Source: Cyanobacteria bacterium SIG27
GTDB lineage: Bacteria > Cyanobacteriota > Vampirovibrionia > Gastranaerophilales > Gastranaerophilaceae
NCBI GenBank assembly: GCA_015152565.1
Contig: SUTT01000018.1
Location: 1-40,544, forward strand
DNA: 40,544 nt
Reading direction: 5' to 3'
The notes under the pieces are model-generated. The model was not told the origin of the DNA. It saw only the letters and a list, made by a program, of their open reading frames with translations, and searched no databases. Position numbers and translations under genes: made by a program. The first letter of the stretch is position 1; each line of letters starts with the position of its first letter. Shown here one piece after another: positions 8,941 to 16,604 of the stretch.

Positions 8941-8947
8941 CTTTAGC
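8920..8947. terminator. 28-bp perfect palindrome at convergent gene ends
   Basis: The half-site GCTAAAGCTATTTT is followed directly by its reverse complement, with no spacer. Both convergent genes end inside it, at mirror-image positions: stops at 8938-8940 (+) and 8927-8929 (-). It can fold as a stem with A/U-rich flanks and may terminate transcription from both sides. The dual coding and terminator use is inference; the palindrome is exact in sequence. Confidence 0.55.
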
Positions 8948-10816
8948 TGAATTAATTTTTTGTTTGAGAATATATTTTTTAACAACATATCTTTTTCTTG
9001 TTTTTCCAAAAACAAAGTTTTTCAAAAATTTATATTTCCAATATTTTAAAACATTAATTTTATACTTAAAAGCACTTTTATAGGCTTCATCAGAAATTTT
9101 AGAAGAAAGATTTAAACGATATAAAATCTCCTCATAGTAAGGTGTTTTTCTGGCATATTCCCACCAAACTTTTGCATATTGTTCATCTAAAAATAACCAA
9201 GGTTTAAATTGTCCAGCATAGTGAATAATTTTAGGCTCATTTAAAGCTTTCATGTATTCTTGAGCAATTTTTTCATCCATGTTGGATATAAAATCCATTT
9301 GCCTTGCAGCTTGATGATATGTTTCGAAATTCCAACAAGAGTCAATAAATTTAACCTTTTGATTAAAGAAACAATTAAATGCACATTGATCAACAAATAA
9401 AAAATTATTATTTTTTATTACATCCATAATTTTTTCAACAGTGCCAGTTTCTCTTATCTTTTGAAGATTTAAAAGTTCAACTCCACCTTGGAAGTAATTA
9501 ACAGGGTTTTCAATTTTCAAAGTCTTAGTAAAATATTTCTCCATTTTATCAAAATCAATATGATAAAGAGCATTCATAATTGAATCCCTGCAAGCGCCAA
9601 TATACTTATCATCAAGTGAAATATTAAATAATTTTTCAACATCTTCTAAGACAATCATATCAATATCGAGATATAAACACTTATTTTTATTAGGCAAAAG
9701 CCTTGGGATAAACAATCTGGAATATGTTTCAGCGCTAAAATGTCTATTCAAACACAAGCTTTGATATTCATCCAACAAATTGGCAATACTAATATAATTG
9801 ATTTTTATATTTGAATTTTCAATTTGTCTTTTAATTATTTCTTTATTCTCAAATGAAATATTTCTTTCAAGAATGTTTATTTCATAAAAGTAATCAGAAG
9901 ATGTATGTTCTTTTAAAGATTGCAAAAACACAGACAAATACGGCACATATTCATTAGAACTGCTAAGCGCAAGTGTAATTTCATTTTGTCTTGGAAAATC
10001 CAAATTTTTATTTACAAAACCAGTGTTTTTAACAAATGAAACTGGTAATTTTTTAACTTTTAAGTCTTTATCCAAAAGAGAATATAAATACATTCCCACT
10101 AATCTTTCGCCAACAAAACCAACCGCTCTTTTTTGGTTATGAATTAATATTTTTGAATAGTTAATTTTTTTATCTAATTCTTCCAAAATAGGAAAAAGCC
10201 ATTCGCACAACTCAAAGAAAATTTCCTTTTTTAAAACAAACATATTCAAAAAATAACCAAATTTTTGATTATTATATTTTTTAGCAATTGGAATAAATTC
10301 AGGATGTTTTTTAGTCAAAATATCCATGGCAATGTCATAATGAGAAATGTCATGATTTTTTTTATAATGTTTGTAGATAGTTTTAGCTTTCATTGATGAA
10401 TAAACATCAACTTCGCAAGGCAAAATCACATCAAAATCATTAATAATTTTTCTGATTTTTTCATCATTACATAAATCATTTTCTAAATAATCATCATCAA
10501 TCCTATCGAACTCGACAAGCCCATGTTTATTTGTTTTGTAGGTTTTATCACCAAACAAAAAATGTCTTCTATAGTGCATAAAGCCGATTTTGTCAGGATT
10601 TCCAATTTCATGGTAATTTTTCCAAATCCAATAAATTGCACTTAATTCGCAATATTTCGGATTTAAATATGAAATATTTTCATTCACATCATCACCTAAC
10701 ATAGATTCAAAATGCTCAGGCGCAATTGCTCTTCCTGTTTGAATAGGTTCAATTATGTCAGATTTTAAAACATAATTCTTTGTCTTGTAACTCACAAATA
10801 ACTTGATATCGCTCAT
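8927..10816 (-). CDS. Two-domain glycosyltransferase: DUF4422 plus GT8
   Basis: 629 residues on the minus strand. Residues about 1-250 form a DUF4422 domain (N-terminal LFVSYKT, then HYRRHFLFG near 82), a family found in capsule and O-antigen loci and probably transferases. Residues about 280-580 form a GT8 (LgtC/glycogenin-type) domain: ALSSSNEYVPYLSVFLQSL near 283, the metal-binding LYLDIDMIV (DxD near 380), and the HYAGQFKPWL metal/donor motif near 540. A basic tail may hold it at the membrane. GAGTTAT-type ribosome site. The gene opposes the rfb operon, so it is a separate transcript. Probably adds two successive residues to a glycan; the donor sugars are unknown. Confidence 0.82.
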   Translation of the reverse strand: MSDIKLFVSYKTKNYVLKSDIIEPIQTGRAIAPEHFESMLGDDVNENISYLNPKYCELSAIYWIWKNYHEIGNPDKIGFMHYRRHFLFGDKTYKTNKHGLVEFDRIDDDYLENDLCNDEKIRKIINDFDVILPCEVDVYSSMKAKTIYKHYKKNHDISHYDIAMDILTKKHPEFIPIAKKYNNQKFGYFLNMFVLKKEIFFELCEWLFPILEELDKKINYSKILIHNQKRAVGFVGERLVGMYLYSLLDKDLKVKKLPVSFVKNTGFVNKNLDFPRQNEITLALSSSNEYVPYLSVFLQSLKEHTSSDYFYEINILERNISFENKEIIKRQIENSNIKINYISIANLLDEYQSLCLNRHFSAETYSRLFIPRLLPNKNKCLYLDIDMIVLEDVEKLFNISLDDKYIGACRDSIMNALYHIDFDKMEKYFTKTLKIENPVNYFQGGVELLNLQKIRETGTVEKIMDVIKNNNFLFVDQCAFNCFFNQKVKFIDSCWNFETYHQAARQMDFISNMDEKIAQEYMKALNEPKIIHYAGQFKPWLFLDEQYAKVWWEYARKTPYYEEILYRLNLSSKISDEAYKSAFKYKINVLKYWKYKFLKNFVFGKTRKRYVVKKYILKQKINSAKAILK

Positions 10817-10887
10817 TTATAACTCCTTTTATTGCTTCGATTTTATTTCAAAAGCTAATTAAAAGAAGTAACCCACTTGGGTAATAT

Positions 10888-11799
10888 TTAAATTAAATCG
10901 GTAATAATTTGCTTATTAAACACAGTTTGAAAATCGATTGAAATAGAAGATAAAATATCATCCACCTTTAAAAAAGAAACATTATTATCAATCAAAAATT
11001 TTGCATAGTTTGGATGAATATTTTTTGAAGCACAAATTTTATAAATTTCCATCTCGTAATCAGTTTTTGAACCAAAAGAAACATTACAATCAAATTTATC
11101 GCAAAAATCTTGTGTTCTTAAGTTGCCAACTCCACGCCCAATGCCATCTATGCTTGTTTGAATGATGATTTCTCGATTTTTTTCTTGTTCAATTATCTTT
11201 TTAATGGCACTTTTTGCTTGATTTAACCCGTCGTGCAAATGTAAACTTAGAGAAATATTGTTATTTAGATTTTCATTTATGAAAGAAAATTTTTCAATAA
11301 TTTCATTTTCATTCATTGACCCAAAAGAATCAACAATAGTAAGCGCAAAAGGTTTGATTTTATTAGTCATTTGAATGATATATTTAAGCTCATTTAAAGA
11401 ATACAAATTAATACTCATTGGATTAATGAATATTTTAAACCCTTTTTGAACTGCTTTTTTGCAATATTCAAGCGCTTGAAAATAGTCTTTTTTCTTAAAA
11501 GCAATACTCAAACCAAAATCTGTATTTTTAAGACTATCAACAGAAACTTCGCCAAAATTAATCATCAAAAAAAGATTGTTTTTAAATGGCAAAACATGTT
11601 TAACATCATCAAGAGAAGAAAAAAGGGTTTTATCAATATCAAAAACAAGATTGTCTTTTAAATATCCAATTTCTATATAATCAACTTTGGAATTTAAAAG
11701 AGAGCTAAAAATTGAAAAAATAACATTTTTTCCAAAATTCCAATCGTTAACATATCCGCCCTCACGAAGCGTGCAATCTAAGATTTTAATATTTGTCAT
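10888..11799 (-). CDS. HMGL-like aldolase family enzyme
   Basis: 303 residues from the ATG at 11799; a TTG six codons further up is also open, but the intervening bases contain a -10-like TATAAT. The N-terminal ILDCTLREGGYVNDW (6-20) is the classic DRE-TIM/HMGL metallolyase entry, and LSLHLHDG near 190 gives the two metal-binding histidines. IDGIGRGVGNLRTQ near 224 matches the next conserved segment. Related enzymes cleave or join 4-hydroxy-2-oxo acids, and such genes occur in surface-sugar clusters with cytidylyltransferases. It probably makes or breaks a short-chain acid that decorates a sugar; this role is inference. It faces the neuA-like gene divergently. Confidence 0.75.
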   Translation of the reverse strand: MTNIKILDCTLREGGYVNDWNFGKNVIFSIFSSLLNSKVDYIEIGYLKDNLVFDIDKTLFSSLDDVKHVLPFKNNLFLMINFGEVSVDSLKNTDFGLSIAFKKKDYFQALEYCKKAVQKGFKIFINPMSINLYSLNELKYIIQMTNKIKPFALTIVDSFGSMNENEIIEKFSFINENLNNNISLSLHLHDGLNQAKSAIKKIIEQEKNREIIIQTSIDGIGRGVGNLRTQDFCDKFDCNVSFGSKTDYEMEIYKICASKNIHPNYAKFLIDNNVSFLKVDDILSSISIDFQTVFNKQIITDLI

Positions 11800-11805
11800 A
11801 AGCAA

Positions 11806-11811
11806 ATTATA
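11806..11811 (-). promoter_or_regulatory. -10 box very close to the aldolase ATG
   Basis: A consensus TATAAT on the minus strand ends only 6 nt before the ATG at 11799. If used, transcription would begin at or next to the start codon, giving a leaderless mRNA. No good -35 is seen, and no Shine-Dalgarno precedes the ATG. Confidence 0.3.
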
Positions 11812-11892
11812 GCGCAAAAAACATTTAAATAACTTTACAAATTTGAATATAATTAAATTTATCCTAGAATATTAATATAAACGGGGTATCAG

Positions 11893-12561
11893 ATGGAAAC
11901 AACCGCAATTATCGTTGCAAGAAAAGGCTCAGAAAGAATTAAAGCAAAATCACTGCTAATACTAAATGGTGAAACTTTAATAGCCAGAAAAATCAAACAA
12001 TTAAAAGCCTGCAAAAATATTGATAGAGTCGTACTTGGCTCAGATTGTGATATTATGCTTGAAGAAGGTTTAAAAGCCGGCGCAGAGGTGGTAAAAAGAC
12101 CAGATTATTACTGCAATGAGCAAGTAGCTAGCGCGAACGAGATGATAGCAAACATGTGTTCACTAATCAAAACAGATGTGGTCGTTTGGGCGCATTGCAC
12201 AAACCCACTAATTTCAACTGAAACATACGATAAAGCAATAAAAAAATATTTTGAAATTCAACCAGAATTCGACTCTTTGTTATCAGTAGTAGAATTAAAA
12301 GAACATCTTTGGAAAGACAATAAAGCATTTAATTACAATCCATATGCAAAAAGACACACCCCCGCAAGGGAACTTGAGCCTCTATATATGCAAGATGGAG
12401 GTATATTTATCCAATCATGGAATAATATGAAACAAAATTCATACTTTTTTGGCAAAAAACCATATCTTTTTCAGATCCCTAATGATGAATTTTTAGATAT
12501 AAACAATGAAAGAGATTATCTTTTAGCAAAAGCAGTTACAAGGGAAAACAATGCAGGATAA
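11893..12561 (+). CDS. CMP-sugar (acylneuraminate-type) cytidylyltransferase 1
   Basis: 222 residues. The N-terminal IIVARKGSERIKAKSLL (6-22) is the CTP-binding loop of the NeuA/KdsB family; NEQVASANEM near 79 and VVVWAHCTNPL near 95-105 follow the family pattern. The family makes CMP-sialic acid, CMP-legionaminate, CMP-pseudaminate or CMP-Kdo. It overlaps the following GT8 gene by 11 bp, and a second divergent member sits at the end of the same run of genes. With no synthase (NeuB-like) in the window, the sugar acid cannot be named. Cytoplasmic. Confidence 0.82.
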   Translation: METTAIIVARKGSERIKAKSLLILNGETLIARKIKQLKACKNIDRVVLGSDCDIMLEEGLKAGAEVVKRPDYYCNEQVASANEMIANMCSLIKTDVVVWAHCTNPLISTETYDKAIKKYFEIQPEFDSLLSVVELKEHLWKDNKAFNYNPYAKRHTPARELEPLYMQDGGIFIQSWNNMKQNSYFFGKKPYLFQIPNDEFLDINNERDYLLAKAVTRENNAG

Positions 12562-13477
12562 AACAATTGAACCAATATGGAAAGAAAACTATAGTGCAAT
12601 TGCAATGTCTTCAAGTGAAGAGTACCTACCCTATCTTTGCGTATGCCTGCAATCATTAGTTGATAATACAGATAAAAAACATAATTACGATATTGTTATT
12701 TTCTCATCATGTGAAAATGAAGAAAAAAAGAAGATAGTAACAAGTAAGTACTCCAAAAAAAATATTTCTATTCGTTTTTATAATCCTAAACGTCATTTTG
12801 AAAATATTAAATTGTATATTAGCAAACCTCGCTTTAATGAAGCTTGTTATTACAGAATAATCACCCCAGAAGCTATGCCAAGTTATAAAAAAGTAGTTTT
12901 TACAGATACCGATTTGATTTTTAATACAGATGTGCAGGAATTATACAAAATCAATGTCAATGGTCATGCCATAGCAGCTTGCATTGATCCAACTTGGTTA
13001 TTATTAATATCAAGAGAGCAGAAAATAAATTCAACAACATACAAAGAGTATGGCAAAAAAGTTTTAAACTTAAAAGATATCAGTTTATACTACAACACAG
13101 GTGTAGCAATAATAAATATTCAAGAATTCAAAAAAAATGATTATTGTCAAAAACTCAAAAAATTGATATCAGAAAATGAATATTTATCACAAGAACAATG
13201 TGCAATGAATAGCTTATTTAATACAAACATAAAAAAACTTGATTGGAGGTGGAATTTAACCGTTCCAATGCCAAAACAACGATTATATCCAGAAGATTAC
13301 AACTTGAAAACAGCTAAAATATATCATTGGCCAGGCAATTGTAAACCATGGAACTATAAAAAAAGAGGGTTTTCAAATAAATGGTGGAAGCACGCAAAAA
13401 AAACACCTTTTTACGACTCATTCAAAATATACAAAAGCAACTTAATTAAAAAGTTAACAGTTATATTGACTGCATAA
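12551..13477 (+). CDS. GT8 glycosyltransferase (copy A of a duplicated pair)
   Basis: 308 residues. SSSEEYLPYLCVCLQSL near 17-33 is the donor-binding strand, VVFTDTDLIF near 114-123 has the DxD metal motif (118/120), NTGVAIINI near 180 is the usual GT8 acceptor region, and YHWPGNCKPW near 259 is the C-terminal His-x-Gly-x-x-Lys-Pro-W metal motif. The N-terminal third is almost identical at DNA level to the GT8 gene at 14262, while the C-terminal half differs. It overlaps the cytidylyltransferase upstream by 11 bp. A basic, hydrophobic C-terminal end may contact the membrane. Confidence 0.88.
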   Translation: MQDKTIEPIWKENYSAIAMSSSEEYLPYLCVCLQSLVDNTDKKHNYDIVIFSSCENEEKKKIVTSKYSKKNISIRFYNPKRHFENIKLYISKPRFNEACYYRIITPEAMPSYKKVVFTDTDLIFNTDVQELYKINVNGHAIAACIDPTWLLLISREQKINSTTYKEYGKKVLNLKDISLYYNTGVAIINIQEFKKNDYCQKLKKLISENEYLSQEQCAMNSLFNTNIKKLDWRWNLTVPMPKQRLYPEDYNLKTAKIYHWPGNCKPWNYKKRGFSNKWWKHAKKTPFYDSFKIYKSNLIKKLTVILTA

Positions 13478-13483
13478 AAAACT

Positions 13484-14260
13484 ATGTTAAATAAAATACT
13501 AATAAAAACAAGAAGAGTAATTAAAAAAAATAGTTTTGAAAACATAAAATTATGCTTTCAGGCATTAATTATGCATCCTGCAATATTTTTAAAGTATAAA
13601 AATATTTACAAAGACAAAGAAATTGTTATCGTAGGCTGTGGACCAACAACAAAATACTTTGAGCCATTAAATGACAAAATTTACATCGGAATAAACAGGG
13701 CATACAAACTAAAAAATATAAAATTAAACTTTTTGTTTGCGCAAGATTGGCTTGATGAAGATGATATGATCGAAGCAAATAACTATAACAAAAATTACTG
13801 TAAAAAATTTTATGGCATATTATCTGACAGTGTATCAAAAAAAGTATTTCCACGAATTAAAAAAATACCTAAATACCATAGAATTGATGCTAATTCATAC
13901 AATTACATATTAAATAATTACACAGCAAAAAATTTTGAGATTGATATTGCAAAAAAACCAATAAGCGATTTACATGGAACAGTATTTTCGGCAATGCAAT
14001 TTGCATTATACACAAATCCAAAAACAATTTATTTAGTTGGTTGCGATTGCACAACTGGACATTTTCACAAAGAACAAAAAAATAATCCAAATGCAGATTT
14101 ATCAAGCCATAGCCACATATGGAAACAGCTTAAGCAGCATAGTGAAAAATACAATCCAAATACTAAAATTATCTCAATAAATCCTGTAGGTTTAAAAGGA
14201 TTATTTGAGGATATATATACACAAAGCTATATAAAAAATAATCCAGAAAAGACCATATAA
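13484..14260 (+). CDS. Sialyltransferase-like / DUF115-like protein in the CMP-sugar cluster
   Basis: 258 residues. A Rossmann-type loop IVIVGCGPTTKYF (47-59), a GINRAYKL strand (69-76), LHGTVFSAMQFAL (163-175), IYLVGCDCT (182-190) and a late NTKIISINPVGLKGLF form a pattern close to GT42 (Cst-type) sialyltransferases and to the DUF115 family. Position between two GT8 genes and among two CMP-sugar synthetases favours a transferase that uses a CMP-nonulosonate donor. Start ATG 13484 lacks a Shine-Dalgarno. The family assignment is from motif layout only and could be wrong in detail. Confidence 0.55.
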   Translation: MLNKILIKTRRVIKKNSFENIKLCFQALIMHPAIFLKYKNIYKDKEIVIVGCGPTTKYFEPLNDKIYIGINRAYKLKNIKLNFLFAQDWLDEDDMIEANNYNKNYCKKFYGILSDSVSKKVFPRIKKIPKYHRIDANSYNYILNNYTAKNFEIDIAKKPISDLHGTVFSAMQFALYTNPKTIYLVGCDCTTGHFHKEQKNNPNADLSSHSHIWKQLKQHSEKYNPNTKIISINPVGLKGLFEDIYTQSYIKNNPEKTI

Positions 14261-14261
14261 T

Positions 14262-15221
14262 ATGGATAACAAAAGTAATAAAACAATGAGTGAGAAGAAA
14301 ATACAAAATACAATAAAACCAATATTTAGTAAAAACTATAGTGCAATTGCAATGTCTTCAAGCGAAGAGTACTTACCCTATCTTTGCGTATGCCTGCAAT
14401 CATTAATTGATAATGCAGACAAAAAGCATAATTACGATATTATTATTTTTTCATCATGTGAAAACGAAGAAAAAAAGAATATAGTAACAAGCAAGTACTC
14501 TAAAAAAAATATTTCAGTTCGCTTTTATAATCCTAAACGTCATTTTGAAAATATTAAATTATATATTAGTGCATACTATTTTAACGAAGCTTGCTACTAT
14601 AGAATAATCACCCCAGAAGCTATGCCGGACTATAAAAAGGTTGTGTTTACCGATATTGATTTAATTTTCAACTCCGATATTCAAGAATTATACAATTTAG
14701 ATATAGCGCAATATGCATTTGCATCCTGCATTGAAGAAATTTGGGAGAAATACATAGATGAAAGTATTTCAGTACAAAATGTAGATATCGCAGAATACAG
14801 CAAAACAACACTAAAACTAACAGACTTAAAAAAATATTTTAATACAGGTGTCGCAATAATTAATATAGAAGAATTTAACAAACAAAACTATTGCCCAAAA
14901 TTAAAAGAAATAATAACAAAAAACAATTTTCTTTTCCAAGAACAATGCGCACTAAATGTATTGCTTAATTCAAAAACTAAAGTTCTTCCAAGCGAATGGA
15001 ATATTGAAATTTCAAAAAATTATCCCGAAATTTACAATAAATATAATTTAAAAGATATGAAAATTATTCACTGGCTTGGACCAGAAAAACCTTGGAAATA
15101 TCCAGATAGACCTTATGCAAAATTATGGTGGAAATATGCCAAAAAAACTCCATATTTTAATCACTTAAAAAAATACAAAAAAACATTTTTCAAGAGACTA
15201 ATGCTAATATTAAATACATAA
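14262..15221 (+). CDS. GT8 glycosyltransferase (copy B of a duplicated pair)
   Basis: 319 residues. It keeps the same donor strand as copy A (SSSEEYLPYLCVCLQSL), the DxD in VVFTDIDLIFNSD (about 131/133), FNTGVAIINI and IHWLGPEKPW, so it should be an active GT8 enzyme. It has an extra dozen N-terminal residues before the shared region. From the YFNEACYYR region on it drifts from copy A, so acceptor choice probably differs. It starts one base after the previous stop and is followed by the second CMP-sugar synthetase 16 bp later with AAGGAA ahead of its ATG. Confidence 0.88.
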   Translation: MDNKSNKTMSEKKIQNTIKPIFSKNYSAIAMSSSEEYLPYLCVCLQSLIDNADKKHNYDIIIFSSCENEEKKNIVTSKYSKKNISVRFYNPKRHFENIKLYISAYYFNEACYYRIITPEAMPDYKKVVFTDIDLIFNSDIQELYNLDIAQYAFASCIEEIWEKYIDESISVQNVDIAEYSKTTLKLTDLKKYFNTGVAIINIEEFNKQNYCPKLKEIITKNNFLFQEQCALNVLLNSKTKVLPSEWNIEISKNYPEIYNKYNLKDMKIIHWLGPEKPWKYPDRPYAKLWWKYAKKTPYFNHLKKYKKTFFKRLMLILNT

Positions 15222-15237
15222 TAAGCAAGGAAATTAA

Positions 15238-15915
15238 ATGACAAACATAGCATTCATCCCTGTTCGAGGAGGCTCGAAGTCTATCCCGCTAAAAAACATT
15301 AAAATGTTACTAAATAAACCAATGGTTTACTGGACAGCTAGCGCTGCAAGCAACGCAAAATGCATTGATAAAGTTGTCATTGCAACAGATAGCGATGAAA
15401 TCAAAAATACTGTTTTAAGTTTCAACTTAAATAAATTAACTATTTATGATAGAAAAAAAGAAAACGCAACTGATACAGCCTCAACTGAAAGCGTTATGCT
15501 TGAATATATCAACAATGCAAAACTTGATGAAAACGACAATTTCTTTCTAATACAAGCAACTTCACCTATGCTAAAAAGCGAAGATATTGATAATATGTTT
15601 GAAAAATATAACGATGAAAAAGCAGATAGTATTTTTTCATGCGTTATATCAAAGAGATTTTATTGGGATTGGAACATTAAACCAATCAATTATAACTATA
15701 AAAACCGCCCAAGAAGACAAGATTACAAAGGAATGCTTCTAGAAAACGGGGCATGTTACATTAATAAAGTTAAAAATATTTTAAAAGATAAAAACAGATT
15801 ATCAGGAAAAATCACATTCTACGAAATGCCTGAATATAGTGCATTTGAAATTGATGAAGAAGATGATTTTATTATTATTGAAAAATTAATGAAAAGATAT
15901 AATTTCGACAAATAA
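15238..15915 (+). CDS. CMP-sugar (acylneuraminate-type) cytidylyltransferase 2
   Basis: 225 residues. FIPVRGGSKSIPLKNIKML (6-24) is a textbook NeuA-family CTP loop, more canonical than in cytidylyltransferase 1. ATDSDEI near 49, ATDTASTESVMLEY near 78-91 and LIQATSPML near 102 complete the signature, and FEIDEEDDFIIIE near the C-terminus ends the domain as in sialic/legionaminic/pseudaminic cytidylyltransferases. It is the last gene of this + strand run, followed by a bidirectional terminator at 15915. It supplies CMP-activated acid sugar to the transferases upstream. Confidence 0.88.
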   Translation: MTNIAFIPVRGGSKSIPLKNIKMLLNKPMVYWTASAASNAKCIDKVVIATDSDEIKNTVLSFNLNKLTIYDRKKENATDTASTESVMLEYINNAKLDENDNFFLIQATSPMLKSEDIDNMFEKYNDEKADSIFSCVISKRFYWDWNIKPINYNYKNRPRRQDYKGMLLENGACYINKVKNILKDKNRLSGKITFYEMPEYSAFEIDEEDDFIIIEKLMKRYNFDK

Positions 15916-15939
15916 AAAAGAGCCTTAAAGGCTCTTTTT
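15915..15939. terminator. Bidirectional rho-independent terminator
   Basis: AAAAAGAGCC (15915-15924), a TTAAA loop and GGCTCTTTTT (15930-15939) form a 10-bp stem with T-runs on both sides. It separates the + strand cytidylyltransferase gene from the convergent tRNA-Ser and can end both transcripts. Confidence 0.88.
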
Positions 15940-15942
15940 AAA

Positions 15943-16032
15943 TGGAGGAGGATCTGGGATTCGAACCCAGGGGACACTCGCATGCCCGACGGTTTTCAAG
16001 ACCGCTCCGATCAACCACTCCGGCAATCCTCC
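15943..16032 (-). tRNA. tRNA-Ser (anticodon UGA), CCA encoded
   Basis: Reading the minus strand, acceptor GGAGGAT pairs with ATCCTCC, followed by discriminator T and an encoded CCA (15943-15945). The anticodon loop CTTGAAA lies on a GCGGT/ACCGT-type stem. A long variable arm (GGGCATGCGAGTGTCCC) marks it as a class II serine tRNA. The TTCGAAT T-loop is intact. Confidence 0.95.
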
Positions 16033-16037
16033 AAACG

Positions 16038-16079
16038 GTACTTTATTATAATAACTGAAAAATATTATAAGTAAAGTAC
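16038..16079. promoter_or_regulatory. 42-bp near-perfect palindrome covering the tRNA-Ser promoter
   Basis: GTACTTTATTATAATA (16038-16053) pairs with TATTATAA (16063-16070) and TAAAGTAC (16072-16079), with one bulged G and a 9-nt loop. On the minus strand it carries TATAAT 13 nt before the tRNA. It could also act as the 3' end of the skp mRNA. Dual terminator/promoter use is inference. Confidence 0.5.
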
Positions 16080-16089
16080 TTTTTTTAGA

Positions 16090-16533
16090 CTATTTTGAAG
16101 AAGTATTCAAAGTTGATACAACTTTATCTGTTAAATCGACGCCACCAAAGAATACAACCGATTTTTCAACAACTGTTGTAACTTTTGAAGAGATTGCAAC
16201 TTGTTTAATTGCATTTTTAATAGCAGCGTCAATTTCAGCTTCTTTTTTCTCTTTTAATTTTAAATAAGCTTCTTGTTTTTTAGAAAGCTCACGAGCAACG
16301 CTCTCTTCAAAATTCTTTCTTTCAAGTGGAGTAGAAAGTTTTTTGTATTCTCTTTCTTTATCTAGGCTATATCTTTGAATTTCAGCATATTTATCAGAAA
16401 TTTCATTAGAAACGGTTTTTACTTTAGAATAATTATCTACGATTTTATCAAAATCAACAATACCAATTACTTCAGCATTAACAGATGTGAATGATAACGC
16501 TAAAAATGCAGCAAAACAAAGTAACTTTTTCAT
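16090..16533 (-). CDS. OmpH/Skp-like periplasmic chaperone
   Basis: 147 residues with a clear signal peptide (MKKLLCFAAFLALSFTSVNA, cleavage after residue 20), then the VIGIVDFDKIV strand typical of the OmpH/Skp family and a long charged helix pair (about 40-110) that forms the tentacles of the trimeric chaperone. A short C-terminal strand follows. Family members carry unfolded outer-membrane proteins across the periplasm, so its presence supports a diderm envelope. A good AAAGGAG site lies ahead of the ATG. It is divergent from the plsC-like gene, with the two -10 boxes about 20 bp apart. Confidence 0.8.
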   Translation of the reverse strand: MKKLLCFAAFLALSFTSVNAEVIGIVDFDKIVDNYSKVKTVSNEISDKYAEIQRYSLDKEREYKKLSTPLERKNFEESVARELSKKQEAYLKLKEKKEAEIDAAIKNAIKQVAISSKVTTVVEKSVVFFGGVDLTDKVVSTLNTSSK

Positions 16534-16553
16534 ATTTTCTCCTTTTTGTAAAG

Positions 16554-16585
16554 ATTATACCACATTTTTAATTATTTAGTATAAT
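16554..16585. promoter_or_regulatory. Back-to-back promoters for skp-like and plsC-like genes
   Basis: TATAAT on the minus strand (16554-16559) serves the skp-like gene, and TATAAT on the plus strand (16580-16585) serves the acyltransferase gene. The spacing means each -35 region overlaps the other promoter; neither -35 is close to consensus. Competition or a shared regulator is possible. Confidence 0.5.
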
Positions 16586-16604
16586 TAAAATTAAAGGGGT
16601 GTTA

